Shown here one piece after another: positions 1 through 10,160 of a DNA stretch of 64,000 nt (position 1 is the first letter of the stretch; each line of letters opens with the position of its first letter). The stretch is from Hirudinaria manillensis (taxonomy: Eukaryota > Annelida > Clitellata > Hirudinida > Hirudinidae), in NCBI GenBank assembly GCA_034509925.1, contig CM067529.1, positions 8,373,501 through 8,437,500 on the forward strand, written 5' to 3'. The notes beneath the pieces were generated by a model. The model did no database searches. It worked only from the letters and a program-made list of their open reading frames with translations, and had not been told where the DNA came from. Both the position numbers and the translations under genes were made by a program.

Positions 1-3000
1 TAATAAGCTGTAAATGCCTCTTATCTCTCCACCAAGAGCAACTTGAGGCAGGAATCGTGCTCTTGCCAACAGCTATCAATGATATTATGATATTTAAGTA
101 TAAAATTGTAGATTGATTTGAATGATTTTTAAACAATTCTTAGAAATTCAATGTTTAAAAAGCATTAAGAAAAGTTTGTGCTCTCATACAGCAATTGTCC
201 TCTCAAGACCCTTCTTCATCAATTTCACACCTAGGCCCTGGCCACCATATTTTGGTTGCCATGACAGCAAATATCCAGGTTTCTGAGCCATTTCTTTTTT
301 CACTGAATTCATCAGGTTGATGAAAAGTTCAAACACTGTTGTTGTTTTCTTCTCAACAGTCCTTTTTATGCCCTGAAAATTCTTTAGAATTACTGCCTCA
401 TCTTTTGAAAAACCTCTCATTATCATCATCAATAGCAAATCAATCAAAACATTATTAATGCATGAAATATTTCTACATTCAAAATTTTTTGTAAGAATTT
501 GCAACTAAGCATTGATTTGAACCTCTCTGACAGCAGCATGCATGAAGACTTCGAGAATATTGACTCCATCCTCAACTGTAATGACTGTATCAAATGCAGA
601 CATGATTAAATTCTGCATCATTACCTCCAAATCCTTCATGCCACTTCTGAACCTGAAAAGTTTTTATTTGGCACTTCTAAAGCTAAAAAATCAACATCAA
701 CTTTCAAACCATTTCAATTTTATATAATTTGTAGTTCACCTGAGCCTTAAAAATCAAATTGTCATTAATAATGTATTTCATTGACTTACTTGCTGAAATC
801 ATCCAGCCAAGACATTGCTTTAACATCCAAAGTGGTCTTCTTCACAGCAATGAGAGCATTCAAATTTCTCTCGAATATGTTCTCAATTTCAAGATATCCC
901 CGTAGGATTTCAGAACCTCTCTGTCCTTTGAACACTGGAAGAGGCAGTTTTTCCCCACCATGTGCACGACAGAAATGGTACTGGCAATCACACACCTATA
1001 AGCAATGTCTTGATAACTATTTTTATAACCTAACAACAATTACAATTATTATTGTCAATACTAAACATAAGCCATAAAATTATGGCATTACTTAAATGAA
1101 TCACATTAAAATGAACAGTCAAATTTAGCTGCCAAATTAAACATAAAAATCTTGAAATAATGCAAAAATGTTTTTGTTAATAATTATTAATCTAATTTGT
1201 TAATAATTATCAATCTAATTTGTTAATAATTATTAATCTAAAACAAATCACTTCAACAAGATCCCTGCATCTTTGTATGAATGCATCAATCTGGGCAAAT
1301 ATTCCTGTCTCGTCTAAGGTCCAGGGAATGCCAGAGTACTTGGTATGAGTTTGTGATATCTATCCCACATCAACAAAAGCACTTGTTTCACTTATTAACC
1401 AGTCATTTTCACAAGAAAATATAAAAAATAAAGAGGAAAAATGTTGTGGCAAATGCCAGAATGTAAAACACCTTTTTGTAGATGTTCTTCCAACTCTCAC
1501 AACAATTTATGCATTCATTTAGAGTGTTTTTGCTTGACTCCACAAATCCTCCAAAAACCTTGTCAAGATTAATTGCTGCAATGCATCTGTTGATTACCTC
1601 ATTGCTGAGCTGAAACAAACAAACAGACAGACAGACAAATAATACATCCTCTCATTACTTTTGAGACCATTTAAGCTTGATTTAAGCATGATTTAAGCCT
1701 GCCTTTCTGAGCAACCCTGCTACTCTTTCTTTGGTGTTGTAAAATTCTGAGTGCATCCAAATCATTCTAATGAGCTTCAATATTTTTGGAAGAATTTCTG
1801 GAATCTTTGAAGGTGTCATGTTAGATAATTCTTGACAAGGAGCTTTCAAGACCATAAGAAACTTCAAGTTGCTTTGAGCTTGAAATGAGCCCTCCTGCAA
1901 AGAAACACATCATCATTAGTAAACTATTTTTAAATTGTTCTATCATTGAAATGATTAAATAATAATTTCTTATTAATGTAGTGTTACTTGCTTGAAGTGT
2001 TACTTACATATTATAAGTCGCCAACATTATACTGGGATCAAAAGTTTTCTCAATGGTTATTAAAATTTTCAAATTTCTCAACATATGTACCAATTCTCAA
2101 TTGTTTCAAAATATTAATAAATGAAATTGACCTGCAAAATTGCAAGTTTCTCTTTGTTTTCATTCTAATCTATTTGCTTCTACTTACTATAAAATTGTGT
2201 CCTAGATCCTAATACCTTAATTAGTTAGTTAATAAATAAATAAATATTAGTCATGTCACACCAGAAAATAATAAATAAATTTAATTTGCACCTTAATTAA
2301 AGTTGACAATGTAGAAAATGGAGCCACATAAGAGGACTTGACATTTTGGAGGATATTATTGACCTGTAAGTATGTGCAAACAATGAGTAATTACTGCATC
2401 AATTACAAAGTGTGGTAAGCACAAAGAAAGAACCTTCTTCACACCAGGCTTGTCAAGCTGCAGCGTGATTCCAGAGAGGTCATCGCACCTGTTGCTCCAG
2501 AACTGAATTTCCTCCAGAGGACCAGATCCTTCAGACAGTTGAAAAGTATCCTGACTACTTAAAACTTCCTTAATCTGACGAGTCCAATGAATAATCACCA
2601 CTGTCAATGTTAAATAATAGGATTTTTGAGGAATTTGAATAAGAAATTGAAGAATTCTTAAAAATATTAATTACTTTCAAGTCTCTGTATCATTTCCTTA
2701 TTTTTACTGGCAGTTTCAACATTGGTCAAAACAGCCTCCAAGGGGATATAAAGAACTGTTTTGTCCTCGCTCTTCCATTTGGAATCATTTAATCGGGCCA
2801 TGAACCTCTGCATCTTTGAGGTGAACTCATTCTTTATACTGTCAGGCCATGAAGAATTCCTGAAGAATGCAGGAATAAAGATGCCAGACATAACACGAAG
2901 CATGGAATCCAGATGTTTCCCAGATGTTGATCCATATGTCAAATCCTTAATGTTGTAATATGACTTGAAGATGGTCAATCATATTAATTAACATGTAGTT

Positions 3001-4006
3001 CGACAAGAACAACAAAGATAAGATTCATATCCTCATCAATTAATTAGTTCAAAACCCACCCTATTGAATGATTCTATTTTCAGAGGAGCCCAAACACCCT
3101 CATTCTTAAGGAAAAAGAAAACCTCTTTATTGGCTTCCAGTGGCATGCTATAATGTATTGTGATTTCAGAGTTTGAATCCACCATAAATGCAATCATTCT
3201 GATGGATGGATCAAACACAAAGCTTTCGATGAGAGGTTTCTTTGCTTTTGATTTCAGCATAACAATCATGTCCTTTGTTAAATTACTTAGGGATATGCGA
3301 CTCACAATCATATCCACCTGCCATGTTCAAACAAATTATATATTCTAAGCCAATAAAAGCTTCAACTCCAGTCATTTTATTGTTGAATCATAAATTTTTA
3401 ATCAATTACCAAAATGAATGCAGCCATATCAACGTCATATGCTTCATAAGTAAAGGATGATTCTGTAACATAAATGTATTATAATACATCTTTTAGTCTT
3501 GAGCTTGAGGAATAACAATCAATTTTATATTGGATACAATTCCTTTTTTGCTTCAAATGTACCATATCCAAATTTTAAATGTAAAATTTGAGAACACCAG
3601 AAGGGTATTTTATGACAGTTAGGTTTTGTTCAATTTATTATTAGATTATGAAGTCTTGCTCAAGTTAGATATGCAAAATTTAATAATGTTATTAATGCTG
3701 TTTGTTACACTACAACATATAAAATATGACAAGAAATTATTTGACGTCTGCACTAATTAATTTAGAAACCAAATAAATTTTTAAAATGGCTCATTAAATT
3801 GCCTAACATATAAATCAAATCGTCAAATCTGATGATTTACTTGATCTGGATTCAGCCAGAGCTTCCTTACTAAGTTCATCTTTGCTAGTTTTGCTAAGAG
3901 CTTCTTTGCTAACATTGACGAGACTTTCTTTACTGGCATCTTGACTTAGCTCTTCTTCTTCTAAATCTTCTTTACTAAAATCTTCCATAAAAACATCCTC
4001 TTCCAT
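1..4006 (-). CDS. DNAH10: Axonemal dynein heavy chain, N-terminal tail exons (DNAH10-like, partial)
   Basis: This is the 5' part of a dynein heavy chain, the ATP-driven motor of ciliary axonemes; only the tail (DHC_N1) region is in the window and the motor lies beyond the left edge. The start codon is taken at 4006. Exon 1 (3841-4006) is acidic and serine/lysine-rich, exon 2 is 3410-3462 and exon 3 is 3060-3317. Later exons lie near 2690-2950, 2430-2600, 1680-1895, 1450-1610, 1250-1370, 790-990 and 185-500. Diagnostic tail motifs are HWTRQIKEVL followed by GPLEEIQFW and DLSGI (about 2460-2600), QAQSNLKFL (about 1880), RMIWMHSEFYNT (about 1760), HGGEKLPLPVFKGQRG (about 930) and AVKKTTLDV. From memory this run suits DNAH10 (inner-arm I1/f beta type) better than the DNAH9/11/17 or DNAH5/8 groups. 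The dynein call is firm; the paralogue is an inference. Confidence 0.82.
1173..1241. repeat. Three-unit 23-bp tandem repeat in a dynein intron
   Basis: Three consecutive 23-bp units, each starting TTTGTTAATAATTAT, occupy 1173-1195, 1196-1218 and 1219-1241 with a single T/C difference in the middle unit. They lie in an intron of the dynein heavy chain gene. Confidence 0.9.
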
Positions 4007-4232
4007 TTTTAAACTTAAACTTTTAATATTTTAATAGGATCTGGGTAGTTTATATTAATTTGCTCCGTTAACACCCGAACCAAACCGTCGATTAAAATAA
4101 ACTTTTAGATGTTGGTTACCAAGGATTCTACCGGCTTTTTGACGCGTTTTGCAAACGCAGAAAAACTGATTAAACTTGAAGGTATTAGTTAAGTAGGAAA
4201 AATATATATCGCTATTTATTTCTCGTTACTAT
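4007..4232. promoter_or_regulatory. Intergenic spacer between head-to-head DNAH10-like and HUS1-like starts (putative bidirectional promoter)
   Basis: Only 226 bp separate the dynein start codon (minus strand, 4006) from the HUS1-like start codon (plus strand, 4233). No other promoter space is available for either unit, so this spacer is inferred to hold both 5' UTRs and a shared promoter. No specific factor site was recognised. Confidence 0.45.
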
Positions 4233-4823
4233 ATGAAGTTTCGTGGCAAGATTGCTGATGTAATCAACATTCAATTCCTCACAAGTAAATTTGTTGATGT
4301 GATATTTGTTATATGGTTATATGTAATACGGTTTACCGTTGTTTAATGCTTAGTATCATTATTTGTAAAGAGGTGATTGGAACAGTCGCCAATCTCACCA
4401 AGACTTGTATACTAAGATTGACAACAGAAAGGTTGTATTTTATATCCTTGGAACCTAGTATGGTAGATGGTGTCGGCCTTTGGTGGGAAATATTGCAGTT
4501 TTGTTTATAACCCTTATCTTAAGTTGTTTGTGAAGTTATGTGCTATATGACAAACAAATTTTTTGCAGGTACAAGTCTTTGATGAATAGTTAATGGAGGG
4601 TATTAATGTACAGAATGCCAATGAAATATATTTAAATGTTAATCCAGACAATCTTGTCAAATGTTTCAAATGCTCTCAAAGTGCCAAATCTTTGAAATTG
4701 AAATTAGCAGGGAAGGGAGTCCCATGTTTGACAGTGGAGGTGGATCAGGTTAATGGAAGATCACAGAGAGTTAGAACAACATTATTTTACAATAAACGAA
4801 AATCTATACTAAAACTAATCTAA
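4233..4823 (+). pseudogene. HUS1: HUS1 checkpoint clamp subunit, truncated copy with in-frame stop
   Basis: HUS1 is a subunit of the 9-1-1 DNA-damage clamp, normally about 280 residues. Exon 1 (4233-4284) starts MKFRGKIADV, the family N terminus. A clean GT-AG intron (4285-4370) leads to exon 2, which encodes ANLTKTCILRL and GVGLWWEI. The third block (from about 4578) encodes MEGINVQNANEIYLNV, then LKLKLAGKGVPCLTVEV, again clear HUS1. In the only splice that keeps the conserved spacing between these blocks, a TAG at 4587-4589 stands where the family has a residue just before MEG. The frame stops at 4823, and I found nothing resembling the remaining roughly 160 residues downstream. I read it as a decayed or 3'-truncated copy. 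A gene starting at the ATG at 4593, or an unusual splice, cannot be fully excluded. Confidence 0.7.
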
Positions 4824-6055
4824 AGTTGCGAAATGTTTTATGTTATAATAAATATATGTTATGGCTACATTATATTTTATATGATAAAATAGCATTTTAT
4901 ATGTTGTTATATGTAATATTGCAATTACTATTTAAAAAGTCTGTGATGTTTGTGAATAAAATGTACCCCGCGTCTTTTGAACGTTCGTAAAAATGAAGCG
5001 TTTCACATTTGACAAAAAATAATTACATGACATTGTCATAGACGTGTGAGGATAAAAGTCACAAAAATTCATGACAAAATTTTAAAAACTAACTCGAGAA
5101 TTTCAGTGAACAAACTTTGGTGTGAAAGTGTACCCCCTTTGGGCATCCAAGGGTTAAGGGGTAAGAATAAAAAAAGATTAAATCTGAAAATTTATAACAA
5201 TTCTTAAATTTATACAAGTTCTTAAAGTTATAATATGGTATTGCTTTTAGCGCTTACAGTTTAAGTACAGTTCACATACGTGACAAAACGTGACAACAAA
5301 ATCAAAACGAAGACAGCCTATCAGACCAGTTGCTTTCCAGTTATCAGTGGCATATCGAAGAGAAAGCCGGTGACGACATTTCGACAACAGAAAAAAAATT
5401 TGTCTATGCGGCAAAACAGTTGCTACGTCTCTGCCATCTGGCAATCCAATCCTAACACCCCTAATTAATAATGTTTCGTACTGCCTAATTGTACCAAATT
5501 TCAATGTGACGTTTGATTTAGCACATGCATGAAATTTTACCAAATTCATAACCTCAAACTGTTATTATTTCTTCTGATCCGCATAAAACATTTTCTCGGA
5601 CTAATAGCAACAATTTAAAACTAGGTCTTTCATATCAGTTTTATGACAATAAATATTGTGAGGGCTTTCCGTAATTTTTAAGGCTATGTTATCATCGGGA
5701 TGTCAAAGGGAGAGGAGCCGCAAAAACATATGTCACGCCGCTGATTTAATTGTTTATACATCTTAAAAATCCTCCAGAATCTGATTATGCATTGCGTTCA
5801 TTAGAGTCATTAGTTTGTGTCGAAATGATAATGGATGTATAAAAATGAATTCCGTTTTTTTTTTTCTTGAATAAAGCACTGGCTATAATTAACCCCCGTG
5901 GGAATGTATAATAGTAAACTTCCAATGTTTTCCATGCTTGAAACATACTTGTAAGAGACGAACACTATGTTTTAATCTGTCCATTTCTGAAACTTTTCCC
6001 TAGCAAATAAACTTTCTGGAATTTAAAAAGCAATATTATCTATGAATTTTAGTTC
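4824..6055. other. Intergenic, AT-rich; one unrecognised small ORF
   Basis: No recognisable gene. A 100-codon ATG-initiated frame on the minus strand (5247-5549) has no motif I recognise and no flanking splice structure, so it is not called as a gene. The 3' flank of the BTB-PHR gene falls at the right end of this stretch. Confidence 0.4.
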
Positions 6056-8723
6056 TCAACCGACGTTAGAGAAGATAATTTCTGATATTAATCCTCCTGA
6101 ATCAGGTCTGTCAAATTCAAAAGTAAATTGTTCAAAATTTATAATTTTGGAGCCTCCTTTTCCTCTTCGGCAGATGCCTTGATCGTGTTCTCCCGAGAAA
6201 GTGAAAGTTATGATGACTGAATATAGAGTCTTTGGTTGCAAATTAACATCAGATTCTAGCATGACTCTAACGACTTGACTTTTCATGTCATCGTTGACGA
6301 AGTAAGTTTTGTTGAGTAAAAAGACTCGGTCTTGCTTAATTGCGATCTGATAATAAACATCATCTTTAGAGAGCCAAAATATATAAAATAAAATGAGTTG
6401 GCTCAACCTGAACCTCCTGAAGAGGATCGAAGTCAGATGAACTGCTGATTCCAAATCCTTTGAGTGAGATGTTTTTGTCGCAAAGCACCCTCATCATGCT
6501 GCAGTCTCCGGAGTAAACATTACTTTTGCAAAACTGAGTAAAGCGAGTCAAGACGAGTGGTTCGGGTTTCAGTCTTCTTGTGAGAGGATAGTTTAACGTC
6601 GGCGAGCAAACTGATTTTTCACTTTCTGGCAACGCCAAATTCTCAAATATAGAACACCTGTGACATTTGAGTTGGTTAAAACATTTATATATTTTTAGTT
6701 AGGCGTTTATTTTCGCTGAAAATTGTTTCAGTGGACTAAATTTTTAAACATTCATTTCAGCTTTTCCCAGGAGGGACGCATCAACCTTCCATACAGCCTT
6801 TTTATTGCTTCTCATCAATGGGCAGGGGCAACGGCCACCCGTGGAAATCATAGTCGATCAGGGGACCTTTGCCCTCTCTCGACCATCTCAATTTACATTC
6901 CTGATTGTAAAACGTTTGAATTGCGCATATATAATCCACTATAAAATATAAGGTCCAAGCGCATAAAATTGGACGGAAGGGACGATACAAGGAGGCCGTT
7001 GAGAGTTCCTCGAAGGCGAGGAGGAAACGCTTCAAGTTTGTTTGTAAAGCGACTTAAAGAAGTCATTGAAAGCTTTCAAAGTCACTCCCCTTCTGAAGGT
7101 TGTGAACGGCATAAAAAGGGCCAATGAGAGTCTCTTACAGCCAAAGGATGAAATGAATCCAGGGTGAAAATAAACGACAGGGACGTCAGGTCGATCACCG
7201 GATGCGGCCCACACCCGGAAAGCGTAAGGAGTTTCAAAGGGCCGGAAAGTTTGAAGATCCTCCTACGTTCCCTGTCGCTAAACTCTGAGGCGGAGTATCC
7301 TACAACTAGAGGTATACCTGTCTTCCGGAGTCAAAATCCCCGTCTTTGAAATTTCAGCAAATTCCTGCAAGGACATCGCCGGAAAGTGAATGAGACGAAG
7401 TGATTTATTCAGGACTTTTCTCATATTCTCCACATCATGAGGATCGAAGCGCTTTCTCTTGCATTCACACTCCCCCCATTTGAGACAGGCCTTGTAAAGT
7501 TCAACTTCAGTTACAGACACCCTCGAAAGACCCAAAATATGTTCAAGCGTATTCTCTACAATAAAAATATAAAATATTTATATTTATTATAAGTTGCACA
7601 TTATTTCGGCCATATAGGCTTCTACAGAAAGAGTTTAAGACCCAAATCTTATCCTCGCATTATTAGTATTATGTATTGCTATATCGAGAATATAAATTTT
7701 AAAAGAACAATTGAATTTAAGCTGTAACTTTTCATCCATTTTAATAAATTGCAACTAACCTGAAATTGTCAGAAATGCTGAAGATGATATAATTTCATCG
7801 GTTTTATTCTCCAAATAAGTTTGACATTTTTTGAATAAGTCCTTCTCTTCGTAAAATATGCTTTGTTCGTAAATTAGGCAAACATTTTCAGTATTTATGT
7901 TCTCTTCCAAAAATAATTTACATTTTTCTGTGAGATTTGTTATCATATATTTCTTGCTGGTATAGAGAATCGATAAGACATTATCTAACGTCAATGTGCA
8001 GTCACCTGCATACAGAAATCTGCGGAAAAACAAACTGATTACTCGTTTTTGGAGGTTATGAGAATATTTACCTTAAAATTGATCTAAAGGCTTCGGGCTC
8101 AACATCTGGTATCTTTATTTCAGATTCTGAATTTTCGTTTATGAACATGGCATAAAATACTGGATTACGAGATATTAACATAAACTTGTGAGCCTTTATT
8201 CTGCACATATTTGATTCATTGAGTCCTAACAAGAACGAGATGTCACAAGCTATGCTGTTTTCTAGCATGTGTCTGAAGAAATAAAAATTACAATGATATC
8301 CGTTGCTGAAAAAATCGGTCACTCGAATATAATTAGATTTTGGATAGTTCAATGGCTGCCTATTCTAGGATGTTAGTGGATGATATACTTTTGAGAAATG
8401 ACCACAAGAAAGTTGACACAAATGCCAAAGCAATTACAGGTTTAACGTAGTGCTAAAATATATCAACTAAAGTTGGTTATTTAATCTATTATAGAAGTCA
8501 CACATACATCTCGGAGTACTGATCTTTTTAGTTTTTTTTTCAAGTTTACGACATCTTAATAATGAACTATTTCCAACAATTTGATGATGTTGTGCAAGAC
8601 TCTAATCGCGAGTGATTCAGCGCTAAAACAAACAGCATTCAAAGATAGATAAACGAACTAGAACACTTACAGATTAGTGTCTTCAAATGATTTATTAATT
8701 TGCCAGTCGAATTGGTGATCCAT
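6056..8723 (-). CDS. BTB-BACK-PHR domain protein (BTBD1/2/3/6 family-like)
   Basis: Likely a Cullin-3 substrate adaptor (known for the family). Six exons join in frame: 8671-8723, 8072-8272, 7760-8019, 7318-7555, 6409-6657 and 6056-6346. The start MDHQFDWQ keeps the family's tryptophan segment just before the BTB domain. The BTB core reads ACDISFLLG, then IKAHKFMLISRNPVFYAMF, then IPDVEPEAFRSILR and FLYAGDCTL. The BACK region includes the NVCLIYEQ stretch, VELYKACLKWGE and LIHFPAMSLQEFAEI with ILTPED. The C-terminal PHR-type beta domain (from about 6620) is divergent: it keeps the KNISLKGFGI strand and FEFDRPDSGG near the end, but lacks several consensus loops. It ends at TGA 6056-6058. Intron 4 (6658-7317) carries a retrotransposon fragment. 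Which BTBD member it is cannot be settled by eye. Confidence 0.8.
7005..7257 (+). mobile_element. 3'-end fragment of an R2-like non-LTR retrotransposon
   Basis: This stretch aligns with the 3' tail of the R2-like element near 52050-52300. The shared core is GATCACCGGATG, then CCCGGA-GT, then TTTCAAAGGGCCG followed by AAGTTTGAAG versus AACGTTCGAAG. It is noticeably richer in GC than its surroundings. It sits in intron 4 of the BTB-BACK-PHR gene, opposite to the host transcript, and no RT coding remains. Confidence 0.75.
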
Positions 8724-9949
8724 CCCTGGAAAATAACAGAACGCAAGAAAAATCGATACGTCGCAGCGAGATTTCTTGGGGATGCAAGAATGCACGACGT
8801 CGAAACAACCAGCTGATCAGGGGTGGGTAAGGATAGCACATTTAACCTTTAAGTGTAATATTTAACATATTTCTCTATTTGGCACTGGAAAAAATTAAGT
8901 TCCACTTTTGGTCAGTTTTATGCCTTCCATAAACAACTAGTTAAATTAGTTAAGGCACACGCGATCGCTGCAAGCAGGACAAAAGGACCTCATTGATAAT
9001 AATAGACCTTTGCTGACGACCAAGCAGCTAACTTAACTCATGAATGCCCAATTTTTGCGAACGATCTTATACGATTTTCCTCAGAAAATATTCAAAAAAA
9101 CATAAGAAAAACTGCAATAAATTATTGGACCATAAGCTAAAAATAATATCAAATAGTATGAACATTTTAAATAAAATTATAATTGATTAAAATTTAAATT
9201 ATAACTGACTTTATGTTACCAATGGTTAGTTTGCAGAAGACAACTTTCAGTCAAGCCAAAACTCTAAGTTCAAAACTGGAAAATGTTTTGAATAAAGCCT
9301 AGAAAGGATGAAGAAAGCTTAAAGCTTCTGTGTGATCATTAAAAATTTAACAACGTTTCCGACTGATCTAAATATATAAAAAGCTCGTTTGCTAAAAAGA
9401 TATAATTAGTAAAGAGTAATATAAATAATAATTTGCTTTGATTAAGATATGGAAGAAATTGAATAAAATTTTATTTCCCTACCTCATGTTAAAGGGTCCG
9501 GATAAAATGCTAGTTTTGAACTTTTTGGAGGGGGAAACACTGGAACCCAGACTAACTGCTCATACCTCGTTTGCTAAAGTGCATTTACATTTGTGGAAAA
9601 CATCTGATCGGCATAACAGTCAATTAACTATTCATCAGTTGTTTTTTATATGCAATATTTAATTCTTAATTATTTAGTATTATGATCCATGACCCATTTG
9701 GAAGCGCAGACGTTCCCGCGCAATTACTAATCAATTGAGAAATTGACCGAAATATTTGTTCCTTGGTGTTAGCACCTAGTTTGTCAAATATTTGATCATA
9801 GTTTCTACATGAAATGCTTATTCTCCAATTCCTTCTAATGAATTGTAATTACTGATATAAAGTTGAGAAACAATTAGCAAAAGTTGGTAGCAAAAATTAC
9901 GAGTTGCATTTAAAAGATATTAATTCAACTTGACTTGTACTTCAAAACA
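8724..9949. other. Intergenic between the BTB-PHR gene and the MYCBP2 3' end
   Basis: AT-rich sequence without a recognisable gene. It must hold the promoter of the minus-strand BTB-PHR gene near 8724-8900. The longest frame (9438-9662, plus) has no motif and no splice context. Confidence 0.4.
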
Positions 9950-9955
9950 TTTATT
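9950..9955 (-). other. Candidate poly(A) signal of MYCBP2
   Basis: AATAAA on the minus strand about 205 bp past the MYCBP2 stop codon, the first canonical hexamer I noticed downstream of that gene. Confidence 0.5.
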
Positions 9956-10160
9956 AACTAAAGCTATCCTCGAAATACACCATTTCAGAAGACAATCGAA
10001 TTCCATAGTCCTTCGCACATATTTTACACTTCATTTTGGACATACGGGCTAGTTCTAACAAGGTGCAAAACATGATTTTAGGTGACTAAGGAATATCGAC
10101 GCAAATGCACGCATGCTGAATACTTTCATAAAGGAGGAATGTATGTGGGATTCGAAAGCA

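Noticed and set aside
5247..5549. 100-codon ATG frame on the minus strand between the HUS1 copy and the BTB gene
   Set aside because: No motif, no splice context and no homologue recognised; its length is within what chance allows.
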